A model generated the notes under the pieces. The model was not told the DNA's origin and ran no database searches. It saw only the letters and a list, made by a program, of their open reading frames with translations. A DNA stretch of 64,000 nt from Cystobasidium ongulense (lineage: Eukaryota; Basidiomycota; Cystobasidiomycetes; Cystobasidiales; Cystobasidiaceae), in assembly GCA_022835595.1 (NCBI GenBank), contig BQUP01000006.1:819307-883306 (forward strand). Reading direction: 5' to 3'. Shown in pieces: positions 38,562 to 48,792 of this stretch (position 1 is its first letter; every line of letters begins with the position of its first letter). The translations under genes and the position numbers were made by a program.

Positions 38562-40374
38562 TCACTGATTGACAAGAGCCCACTCATCATTGTTTGGCTT
38601 CTCCCAATCCTCTTGAAGAGCTTCATGCCCCTTTTGCTTCGATTCCCAAAGGAAGCGCTTCCGGAGTCCAGCGGCAAGCGTATCTATCACACCCAGACCA
38701 TTCGCCAATGCCCATACGAGCGTTGATGCATAGTAGAAGTTGCTGTTGCCTGAGCCGGCATATAGCCATAAATAGTGAAAGATAGGCAGAAGTAGCAGAG
38801 TGTAAAGATGTGCCATGATTGTGAAGAGAGGATGTCGCATGTCTGTTTCGATAGCACGGAAGATGATCAGTAATCTTCGGCTGGCTAAAAGCCAAGATAT
38901 CTTCGCTCACGAGGCACGAGCTCTGGATATAAAGCTAGCAGAGAGTGGTAAAACGCAGTATCTCCGAGTGATGGGTATGCTTTAAACGTGCTTAGAATGC
39001 CAACTAGTACAGTGAATGCCAGCAACGGATCAAAGCTAGAAAACGATACTAATAGTCAGGCTTATATCTGCATATTTGCCAGCAAAACAATCTTGCAATG
39101 CGACGTACCGGAGTTTCATAGTGATGGGGAGTGCGTAACACGCCAAATGAGCTTGGAAGACAAGCAAGAAAAAGTTACGGAAATGGTCGAACATCTCGAT
39201 GAAAAAGTACCAATATAATCCAATGTTGGGCGTCAAATCTTGCAGGATAAGCCTGGAGTAGTGAGATGCATAAGTAGTGTTCACATCCTTAGTCTGTTTA
39301 GCAAGTTGCAGAGCTTACGGGGCGGTATATGTGCGCGAGAATGACCACGAGTCGGTGTATATGCGGGAAGCGAAAAGGAGAGAGCCTTGGTGTACGATCA
39401 GAATGGGGAAAGCCTGCTTTATGACGACAGACTATATGAATGACGGCGCAATTAGTAGCGTTCTTTGAAGGAGAAAAAGGAGGGGTTTCCGCTTACCAAA
39501 GGCTCCTTCTGTGCTTTACTTAGAAGCAAGATGAGCGCAGGGAGTACAATAAGCGGCATGGAGAGGTGCATTGCGAACGAGAATGCGCAGATTGCCACAA
39601 CTACGCTGCCTGTTTACCGAGTTAGTACAAGCTTGCTTAGTGAGTATGCGATATGTCTGGAAAGAAGAGAAGCAGGAGCTGACCTGAAGTAGCACCAAAC
39701 AAAGCTATTGCAAGCGCAAGATTCGTAAAGCACGTCGTAGACCTGGCAGCCGTGCTTAGTATGCCAAGGGGGTTCATGAGTGCACTGTGTACAGGTCTCA
39801 GAAGTCAACGCTGACCGTCTGATGCCAGACAGGCGGCAGGACAAACATACATAAAGGCTATCCACCACAGCTCTAAAGGCTTCTCAAGAGTTTGTTTGTT
39901 CTTGAGATTGGCAATGCCGACTAGTGCCAGCGCGGTTCCCAGATCTGTCAGGGCGAATGCTGCAGGTACAAGAAGGTCCGGCAACGATCTGAAGAGGAGT
40001 AGGAGAAGCGGAGCCTAGGTGACCATATAATATGTCAGCTGACGTGCTTCTTCGTTGTAGACTCTGGCTTTTGCTGTACCTGTCGGAATATAGTGCCTTC
40101 GTAGGGATCAAGGCCGTGATCGTAGAGGTAGAGACCTTCCTGCACTACAAAAGGGCATGTATATGAGCATGACTTTGCCTGAAACATTGCGAAGGTATGG
40201 ACGGAGGGACATACACGCCTTCCAGGAGGTCACTGGCGTCGACAGCTCCAGCCGCGTGCCTGCATATGCGGTGAATGGGTCATATGTACAGAGCGCGACG
40301 CGGGCGACGAAGCCAGCCACAAGGACAGCACCGAGATGCAGAGACGGCATAGTGGGCGGGAGAGCAGTTGTCAT
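38562..40374 (-). CDS. GAB1: GPI transamidase subunit PIG-U / GAB1
   Basis: Polytopic ER membrane protein. It starts MTTALPPTMPSLHLGAVLVA and continues FVARVALCTYDPFTAY, then SWKA, REGLYLYDHGLDPYEGTIFR with adjacent APLLLLLF, and the family's C-terminal segment MRHPLFTIMAHLYTLLLLPI, FHYLWLYAGSGNSNFYYAST, ending DEWALVNQ. REG-(hydrophobic)-Y..GLDPY-G..F-QAPLLL and FHYLW-YAGS-N-NF-YA are diagnostic for PIG-U/Gab1 (Cdc91). This subunit of the complex attaches GPI anchors to proteins in the ER lumen. Several introns break the gene; in the middle (about 38900-39800) the exon limits are approximate. Tail-to-tail with the MBOAT gene, only 84 bp apart. Confidence 0.85.
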
Positions 40375-41016
40375 ATCATAGCAGGCACATATCTTGAGAC
40401 GGAAGTTGTGATGGGATGAAGGGCTGCAGATGCCTCTTGCAAAGGCGGAACTCGACGCAGGAGGAACAGCCCACCCTAGAGCAAGTAGCAGAAAAGCAAA
40501 AAGAATAATTGCAAAAAATGGCAAACATTTATGCGGGCATCCAGGACCGAAGTCAAGGACGCCAATGGAAATATTTTGGCCTGAAATCCACCATAAGCGA
40601 ACTCCTACCAAAGCTACCTCGTGGGACAAGGGGTGTGTCGCCGTGCAATGCGAGGCAGCTAGGGTAACGGACAGCGTTTCTTGAGCCGCCAGTCCATGGG
40701 CCCAGGTAAGTATGAAGCGCACAGGTAAAACGGGTGTATATGTCTGCCGACTGGAGGGTAGGTCCAAAATCATCTTTCAGATGCAGTGTTGGTAGCATGT
40801 GGCCGGGATGAAGTTAAATACGAGGTGGATAGCGATGACACAACTTGGAAGGTTACCAACCAGACTTTCGCCTCGCACTCTACTTCCTCACCCATTTAGG
40901 CAGTCAGAAACGCTGGTTGAGCTGCAGACACCATGTAGAAGCCCTCTCGCACAAGAATTGAAAGCTGGCAGCCGTAGACACTGCACCTCGATTACCAGAA
41001 GCTCGGTACCAAAGCA
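40375..41016. other. Divergent promoter region containing repeat copy A
   Basis: Lies between the start codons of PIG-U/GAB1 (minus) and the unknown basic protein (plus). It contains one copy (40807-40942) of an inverted duplicate found again at 48526-48662. No full gene is recognised, though short open frames exist on both strands. Confidence 0.5.
40807..40942 (+). repeat. Inverted duplicate, copy A
   Basis: This 136-base segment matches the reverse complement of 48526-48662 at roughly 85% identity by eye, with one small indel. In one frame both copies read DE(V/D)KYEVDSDDTTWKVTN before diverging and stopping. Copy A is preceded by an acceptor-like CTTTCAG at about 40775. Identity continues past the stop into CTGGTTGAGCTGCAGACACCAT, so the match covers presumed coding and noncoding sequence. 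Confidence 0.85.
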
Positions 41017-42595
41017 ATGTCGGACATGCAAGAGCATGCCGCGTTGGAGCAACAGGAACGTCTGTCATTTGATACGCAGGTGGATCGTCTGCGATTAGAT
41101 AAACATGCAGTCCTGGCCTGGCCAGAGGCAGACGTGGAGAGCCGGGACGATCACGATACCGACGCCCGCAGACTTCAAGCAACCACACAATGGGATATAA
41201 AGACAGACGGCGAGCTATACGTGGAAAGTCTAGGTAAGCTGCCATAATATCCGCAAAGCTATATTCGTCAATCGCTAATGCTCCGTTGACGTACTCTCAG
41301 AGAAACGCCTGAAGCAGACTGCAAGTCGGACAGGCGTTAAGGGAGCTAGTCATCTTGAAAGTCAAGTTGGAGAGGATATTCTGCATCTCGCGCCCGCCAG
41401 CGACTTTTCAGGTAGTGAGGATGGGGATAACTTCTCATTCAGAAACGCAGAAGATCTCCCTGTTCCAGCAAGCGAAACCACGTGCCTTCTTTACGATGCA
41501 AGGCAACAGCAGAAGGAGCGCAACCGTTTCTTACGAGAGGAAACTATGACGGATCCCGCCTATATCGAGCATGAAGTCCGAACGACAGAAAACCTGACGT
41601 CAAGCACGACTTCAGCCCCGAACTCAATTAAAAGCAGCACGGATAGTACCACTGGATTACCTTCCGTACAGCCTATTCTCGGGCAATCCACTCCACAAGG
41701 TGTTCTATCGTCTCGCATACAGTTCAGCGATTCCGTACGTATATCGGGCGGCATTAAGTCCCAGCGTGACAAGCGCAGGGTATCCGCTTCACGTGTATTT
41801 ACCACGCCCGCGCGTGAAGGTGAAATAGCTAGAGCGAGAACGACATCGACGAGTACAGTCGAGCAGTCGCCTCCGCCTTTAGCTTCCCCTCCTGCGGAAC
41901 GTTTCTCAACGCCCAGAGGGTCATTCTCTCGAGGTAGTGGACGAATATCGAGAGCTGCATCGTTTTTATCGGAAGATGGGAATACAACAGGTCGCTCGCG
42001 AGCTTCTACGCCCGCATCAATCTATGCTCCTCTTTTGCTACCTTCCAAAACGGCACCTAGTCCAAGCCGACACTTTTACCTTACGTTTCAACGCAGTGAT
42101 GGGCAAGCGACGTATCGCGAATTAGTCAGGCGGGAAAATGAACGGAAGAAGAAGAAGGGTCATCGACGTGGACGACCGAAGAACAGGCGTCTGACCAAGT
42201 CATGGGATCGGAATGATAACGACGAGGATGTGGAGGATGGTGGAGATAGTGACACCGATAGCGAGGCTCCCTTTGGCTCCGGTTGGCGTTCGGGCCTACA
42301 ATTCTGGACGTGCGGAATGAGCAGGTTTTTCCATCGTTGCTCGCAAATGCGCAAACGATATTCCAAACAAGCAAGTGAAAGCGACATTGAGAGCACTACT
42401 GCACATCAAGCCGAAGGTGCGAGTATAGCAAGCATATCGGACAACGAAGAGTCGGCGTCGGACCGTCGACTAGAGAATAAGAGCCAAATGCGAGTGATAT
42501 TCGGTCCCAAGCCCTGGCGATATCTTAAAGTAGGCTACTGGATGTATCGTATCAGGGAGTTTCGGGGATCTGAAACAGAGGCTGAAGATTGGTAA
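41017..42595 (+). CDS. Uncharacterised basic, low-complexity protein
   Basis: Two exons (41017 to about 41231, and about 41301-42595) join in frame through a GTAAGC...CTCTCAG intron. The product of about 500 aa has no domain I recognise. The N-terminus is charged and helical (MSDMQEHAALEQQERLSFDT). The middle is Ser/Thr-rich with several RXXS-like and S/T-P sites. Further on a strongly basic run, ERKKKKGHRRGRPKNRR, looks like a nuclear localisation signal, followed by acidic DNDEDVEDGGDSDTDSE. The C-terminus has an aromatic, ordered-looking block: FGSGWRSGLQFWTCGMSRFF and, near the end, VIFGPKPWRYLKVGYWMYRI. It may therefore be a nuclear or membrane-adjacent factor, but that is a guess. It sits between the two copies of the inverted repeat, next to the histidine kinase. 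Confidence 0.6.
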
Positions 42596-43412
42596 GGCAG
42601 GATGCTGGTTAAGCAGTTTGTGGTTCGGCAGTATTAGCAGTACTTTCTTTTCAGTCAAATATTTAGCCCATACACGGAGTCGGCTTGCCATCGTTGGGTC
42701 TGGATGCAACCAAGTCATTATACCAGATCGACAGCTATTGAACGAAGAGTTACTTACTCATTGACACGCTTTTCACTATATCGGGCTTGCTGACCAAATG
42801 TGCGCGATTGCCATGCTGCTTGGAATCCAGACATCAACAAGAGTCACAAGACAAAGACAGCAGTCCTGAAAAACAGAATATAGAATGGCCCAACATTAAT
42901 GGTATGAACAATGATAGTCGAATGTATGAAAGCAACACTTTCCTTTGAAAAGTTGAAAACTTGTTACACTTGGCCATCTGCCAGGCCCGGCACACATCAG
43001 GACGAAGTTGCGCAGGCCTAGACCGACGCGCGCTGCTGGTGAGAGCTCGTGAAAGTGTGTCAGTTTGCCGCTTCCCATCAGCCCAACAGATCACCACATA
43101 TCAAGTCAGAGGCAGCTTGCGCCTGCGAACAAGTGAAGCCGCGACATCGCCGTCGTCTTCACTCGTTGGTGCTACAGGCAGAACACCGCGCGGGACGGGA
43201 GCATTATTGCAAGATCTCCAGCGTGGCTTGAAGGATTCAGCACAAAGTCCAGCACAGCAGCTGTTGATGAAGCGAAGCAACACAGGTGCAATACAGGCCC
43301 TGCTGAAAGTGCGAGGGATCTCCATTGCAGCAGCTCCCTGCGCCACTCTTTACAAGCAGCAAGCCAGCATCAAGCAAAGGCAACTACCGCATGCGCTCGA
43401 AAAGTAGTGACA
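42596..43412. other. Upstream region of the hybrid histidine kinase
   Basis: About 815 bp. A plus-strand frame stays open for about 150 codons and stops at 43405-43407, six bases before the kinase ATG, but it lacks an early ATG and domain character. I treat it as a long 5' leader containing short upstream frames rather than as a gene. Confidence 0.4.
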
Positions 43413-46400
43413 ATGGATCAGCCCAATGTTGATATTGAGGTACGTTAGCTTGTCCTGCTGCGCATGTGGCCCATCAGTCGTTGGTGCTTCGCTAATGCTA
43501 ACTTGAATCCGCCCGGCCGTCAACAATGCGTGTCCTGCCTATCCATCTCTCGCTCGCAGTTCATCCCCCTGCCGTTCTTGCTCTTCGCAAGCGGGAGACT
43601 CAGAACTGCCAATACCGGAGCTCGTGTACTGCTTGGTCTCGCGGACGAATCCTTAGAGCAATACACCTACGAAGGTATCTTCCCTGTCGCCGACTCGCCG
43701 AGTGCTCGAATAGATACCCAAAAAGGTGCTTTGACGACTATCAGCACAAGTGGCTCTCCCGCAGCCGGGAGCAGTGCTGCGCCTAGTACCAGGAGGAAGA
43801 GTCCCTCTTTGCACGGCTCCTCACCCTACCCGGATTATAGTCAGAGCACAAGCTCCGTCAAAGCCGAGGGTCACCTTCAACCACTCACCGCCAGAGTGCA
43901 ATCCTCTCAGGAATCGCTAGCCCTCAAGGCTGCTATCTACACAAGCGAAACAGATGGAAGCTTACGGAGCGTACTCATCGTCGATATCACCCCACCCGAA
44001 GTGTCTTCAAAAGGGCCACTCCGTCCAAGGAATGGCGAAGAGGGTGATAACGAATCCAATGCCAGCAGCAGCTCCTTGATACCGAGCATAATAAAGCGTC
44101 ACTCTGGCGACATTCGTCGTTACTTTAGCGGCGGCCACGTACAAGCCCAGCCATCGTCTCCCCGACCATCGCAGTCACCCATCACCGAAGAGCAGGAAGA
44201 AGAAGACGACAATACTGAGATCGGAGGGCTATCGCATTCATACAGCAAGGAACCTCCTCCGCTGGGACGTAGAACCACAGTGGTGGCTCGGCCTCAAGAG
44301 CGGGACTCGCATACACCACGACCTTCAGAATATGATACCAATGTGGCAGAGGCTCAGCGAAACACTTCGGAACCGTCCTTCGCGCGAACGCGGCCAGCTC
44401 TGGCTCCGAAGCAAAAGTCCACCATGTCCTTGCGCTCTCAGACAAAGAGGGAGGCATCTTCAAGATCAGGTTTGGCAGCGCCCGAGCCACCTTCATCAGG
44501 CGAGCAGCCACCACCAATGCCTCGCATGGGCACGAACAACAGCGATCAGTCGTCTGGTGGCCATACTTCCAGCGGACTGAGCGGCCTCAGCACAAGGTCC
44601 AAGAAGCGTCCGAGCACTTTGCAGCTCCCTCTTGATGGCGTTGATTTCAGTCTGGCACATTCGGCACTCGCGGCTCATCCTCGAACGGGTGTGATCATAT
44701 CGCGAAACGATCTCTCTTCAGGATTCATCAATTCACGCACAAGAGAATTGCTCATGGGACTCAAGTCTCCCGAAGGCGAAAAGACTTCGGATCCATTGGA
44801 CGATATGTGGTTTGCACCTTCTGCTGGTAAGGAGAAACCAGTATCGGAAGAACCTATGATTCCTAGTGGCAGTCCGCTCTGGGAAGATGATATAGTCTTT
44901 GAAGATGGCAAGGTCCGCATAGATCTACCCGATAGAGGTTTCAACATGCAAACTTCGGTGTCCGATATCTTGAAATGGTCTCTCAAGCGACGGAAATTGC
45001 GACAGCACCATCGTTTTGTTCGAGACGAAGCCTCCGTATCTTCAGGCGTGTCCGCATCTCCACCGCCATCGCTAGCCGGTGCGGCACCTTCTTCCACTTC
45101 TGGCTCGATGTACAACTATCGAGGTGGAATGACACAGACAGAAGCCAAAGCCCTTCTCGATTCACTACAAAGTGAAAGGCCCTGGTTAGCACATAAACCG
45201 TACAAAGTATACGATACTTCATTTTCTCAAAGAACAGAGGATCCCTTCGAAAAACTCTTCGACCAGTGTATACGAAAAGACGAGACTCCGGCATCTGGCT
45301 CCGAGTCGATCACAGTTGGTATAGAAACGGAAGTTGGGCCCGCTGAGAAGTGCGTCTTCCCAGAAAACGAATGTTTCACCTATATGGCGGAAAACACAGA
45401 TCCCAACAAGCCGGATGGCCTAGTCCCAGTCCGGGTGAGAAGGCGAATCGTTCAAGCTCGAGCTGCACCACTGAAGGATATGAATGGGGATCACGTAGGT
45501 GGTGTGGTTTGGCTGCGCGATATTACGGGCGAGCTCGGGGCGGCAACGACTCCGCATGCCGGTCCTCAGCCCGCCAGTAACCCTCTTCAATCTGTTCCCA
45601 GCATAGCGGCGCAGACTAGCGCTTTCCTTGGTATGCCAATGGGCGAAGCGAACGCGGGTTCGGATCCATTCTGGCAGCAGATCATCAATTCAATGCCTCA
45701 AATGGTTTGGGTCACAAAACCTGATGGGCAACATATTTACTTCAACAACAAGTGGTACTCGTTTACCGGTCTTCAACCCGAACAATCGCTTGGAGTCAAT
45801 TGGCAAAACCCCTTCCACCCCGATGACATGCCTGCATCGCGTCGGCACTGGAGCCGTTCTCTAGCGACTGGCGAGCCGTACAGTGTTGAGTATCGATGCA
45901 GAAGACACGATGGAGTATGGCGATGGCAACTTGGTAGAGCACAAGCACTTCTTGATGCAAACGGCAAGATTGTGGCTTGGTTCGGAACATGCACGGACGT
46001 CGAGGAGTTCGTCCAGATGCGAACGCAACTGGCGGAAACTTCCCAAAACTTGCGAAGAGTCATAGACCTGGCTAGCATTACCTTGTGCTGCGTTGGTAAA
46101 GATCTAAAGGTCCTATTCTTGGAAGGTGGCGGAGCCTTGATGCATCACGGCTACGAGGATTACAAAAGTAGGTTATGTGACAGATATCAGGTTTGACTTG
46201 GCTAATCACCAACATCATCTAGCGCACGATGTCCACCTCAGCGATGTGATAGACAGTCCCGCTCTAATACGAAAGGCGCAAGAAGTTTTAGAAGGCCTAG
46301 AGTCCGCTCGTGTTGATTTGCAGAACCAGAAAGGTATCTGGACCAGTTGTCAGGTAGGTTCAAGGCCCTAGGATGGTGGGTGACATTGATGCTTCGGCTG

Positions 46401-48232
46401 ACACCAGGCTCTTGTAGATGACGCCAATTCGCACTCTTCCGAATACGCAAGTGGAAGGCGTTGTTATTGTTTGCACAGATATCACGGATCTGAAAGAAAC
46501 AGAAGCTGCTTTGACTAAATCCTACGAAGAACAACACAGACTAGCAGCTTCCGAGACCGCGGCAAAGGAGGCAAGTCGTCTCAAAAGTGAATTCACGGCC
46601 AATCTCAGTCACGAAATCCGGACGCCTATCAGTAAGCAAATGCGTGCATCCCTTCGGATGGGGACGGATCTAACGATGAAATCCTGCCACTAGCTGGTAT
46701 GATGGGCATGTCAGAACTTCTGCTTGAGGAGGACATGTCACCTTCTCAACATGATAGCATACGCAAGATATTAAAGTCGGGTGAGATACTGTTAAAGATG
46801 GTAGGCGACGTGCTTGACATCGGCAAAGTCGAAGCTGGCAAACTTGTGGGTGCTCACTCGTACTTCATGATTAGTTGTCTACTGTTGTCTGACTGAGCAC
46901 TCTCACAGGAACTTGATATTCAGCCCTTCGAGTTAGCGGAACTTGTAGATGATGCTACAATTATGTTCCGCTCGGCAGCAAGCAAGAAAGGTCTGTCATT
47001 CAACGAAGTACAGGGCGAAATTTATCAAGGCGAGATTTTGGGAGATCTGCCCCGCTTGCGCCAAGTTCTTCTCAATTTATTGGCAAACAGTGTTAAGTTC
47101 ACCAATCGAGGTTTCATCAATTTCCATTGCACGCAAGTGTCAGAGACTGCTTCCACGATACGGGTCAAATTCGTCATTGAAGACTCCGGCATCGGTATAG
47201 CCAAGGATGTGATCCCTCTACTGTTCCAGGCGTTTCAACAGGCAGACTCGACAACATCGCGTGAGCATGGTGGTACTGGTTTGGGTTTGGCAATCTCGAA
47301 GAGGGTAAGTCACATGCGCACAGTCGCGAGGGTCGCGCCGAGCCGGAGCTGATATGTGTAACTCCCCAGCTCGTCCACCTCATGAAAGGTACAGTGGATC
47401 TGGAATCAGAGCTCGGCAAAGGCACGCGCATCGCAGTCGAAGTACCGTTCCAGAAATCATTGAATCCGCCTTCGAAATTACCGAGACGACCATCGCAAAG
47501 GTCTAGACGGAGTACGGACTCATCCTTGACTGCAGCTGCTACGTCGCCATCCGCTCTAGAGCCATTGCAAGGCCGTGACGGTACAATCTCGCCAATGCCA
47601 GCACGTGAAGCGGACTCCTACATGGCTGGAGGAGGATTAGGACAACCGAGAGGACGTCAACCAATGGCGGTAGCTGGCTCAAAGGCTTCAAATATAGAAA
47701 TACAGATGACGATGCCGAGCCCACCTCTGTCGTCGCCCCCCATGAGCGTAGCGCCAAATGGTCTTACCGCACCTAGAAGTTCATACTGGATTCTATTGGC
47801 AGAAGACAATCCCCTCAATTCGGAGATATTCGTTAAAGGCCTGAGTAGAATGGGTTTCAGTGTCCTTGCTGTCCCGAACGGTTTGGAAGCAGTACAAGCG
47901 ATGGACAAGCGGCCCTGGGATCTTGTACTAATGGATGGGCAGATGCCTATCTGTGATGGTTACGAAGCTACGCGCCAAATCAGAGGGAGCAGTAATTCTA
48001 CTATCAAGGACACAACCATTATTGCGCTCACTGCGAGCGCTATCGCAGGTGACAAAGAACGATGCCTTGAGGCAGGCATGAATGGCTACCTATCCAAGCC
48101 GGTACGCCTAAAGGTGGTAAGTCAAGCTGTGTCGATGGTACGTTGTGGTTCTCCGCTAATTAGCCCTCGCACATGCAGCTCGAGCAGACTGTGCTGCGGC
48201 ACCTTCATGGTAAAGCCCCTCGCTCGGCATGA
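43413..48232 (+). CDS. Hybrid histidine kinase with PAS domains and receiver
   Basis: A tiny first exon (MDQPNVDIE, 43413-43439) is spliced to 43560 (FIPLPFLLFASGRLRTANTG). Domains in order: an N-terminal PAS-like region; a long Ser/Pro-rich linker; a degenerate PAS region; a clear PAS/PAC (WQQIINSMPQMVWVTKPDGQ, NNKWYSFTGL, VEYRCRRHDGVWRW, WFGTCTDV); another PAS-like segment ending TDITDLKETEAAL; a HisKA H-box (FTANLSHEIRTPIAGMMGMS) with the phospho-accepting His; and an HATPase with N-box (LPRLRQVLLNLLANSVKFTN), EDSGIGI and GGTGLGLAISKR. A C-terminal receiver follows: ILLAEDNPLNSEIF, LVLMDGQMPICDGYEATR with the acceptor Asp, and LSKPV. About seven introns. There are no membrane segments, so it is a cytosolic sensor feeding a phosphorelay (Ypd1-type); the stimulus is unknown. 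Stop at 48230-48232 after a final intron. Confidence 0.93.
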
Positions 48233-48792
48233 GGACGTGGAAAGATACCTACTGTTATGAAACGGATTTAGAAGTGCAAACGAGTGGACACCCTGGTTCA
48301 AATCAGTATCGATAGCTTGTGGCGTGGTTTAAGGGTCAATGAGGCATAGTATTGTCTACAAGTGTTTTTTTTAGAAGGTATATGCATTGACAGCATCATA
48401 GCATTCTTGAAGTAGCAGTTCATCAACCAAGCAATAGACACAAGCACACATCATAAATCTCCATCTGCCTTCCACTACTGACGATGTCTTTCCTGTGCCG
48501 AGTCAAACTTTGAAGACTGTACCGAGCTTCTATATGGTGTCTGCAGCTCAACCAGCGTTTCTAATTGCCTGACTGGGTGAGACGGTAGAGTGCAAGGTTG
48601 GAAGTCGGGTTGGTAACCTTCCAAGTTGTGTCATCGCTGTCCACCTCGTATTTATCTTCATCTCGCTTATGGTGGAGCTGACAGCGTAGAGTTTACGAAC
48701 GAACTTGTATTTACTGAAGATTCCTGGCTGGTATATTTGGTACAGAAAATTGGAAGTCCTAACTACTAAATTCACTAAAATGCGTGGCTACT
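48233..48792. other. Convergent intergenic region containing repeat copy B
   Basis: Lies between the 3' ends of the histidine kinase and the tandem-START gene. It holds the second copy of the inverted duplicate. A string CCCTGGTTCAAATC at about 48291 resembles a tRNA T-loop but no tRNA folds around it. Confidence 0.5.
48526..48662 (-). repeat. Inverted duplicate, copy B
   Basis: Reverse-complement partner of 40807-40942, 7.6 kb away. Read on the minus strand it has DEDKYEVDSDDTTWKVTN continuing PTSNLALYRLTQSGN and a stop, preceded by an acceptor-like GCTGTCAG. It looks like the 3' end of a coding exon plus flanking sequence, yet no upstream exon of such a gene is evident beside it. Confidence 0.85.

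Noticed and set aside
42961-43407. Open frame of about 148 codons just before the histidine kinase ATG
   Set aside because: It has no early ATG and no domain, and it ends six bases before the kinase start; treated as leader sequence.
48285-48310. tRNA-like T-loop string CCTGGTTCAAATC
   Set aside because: The T-stem does not pair and no acceptor, D or anticodon arm can be drawn around it.
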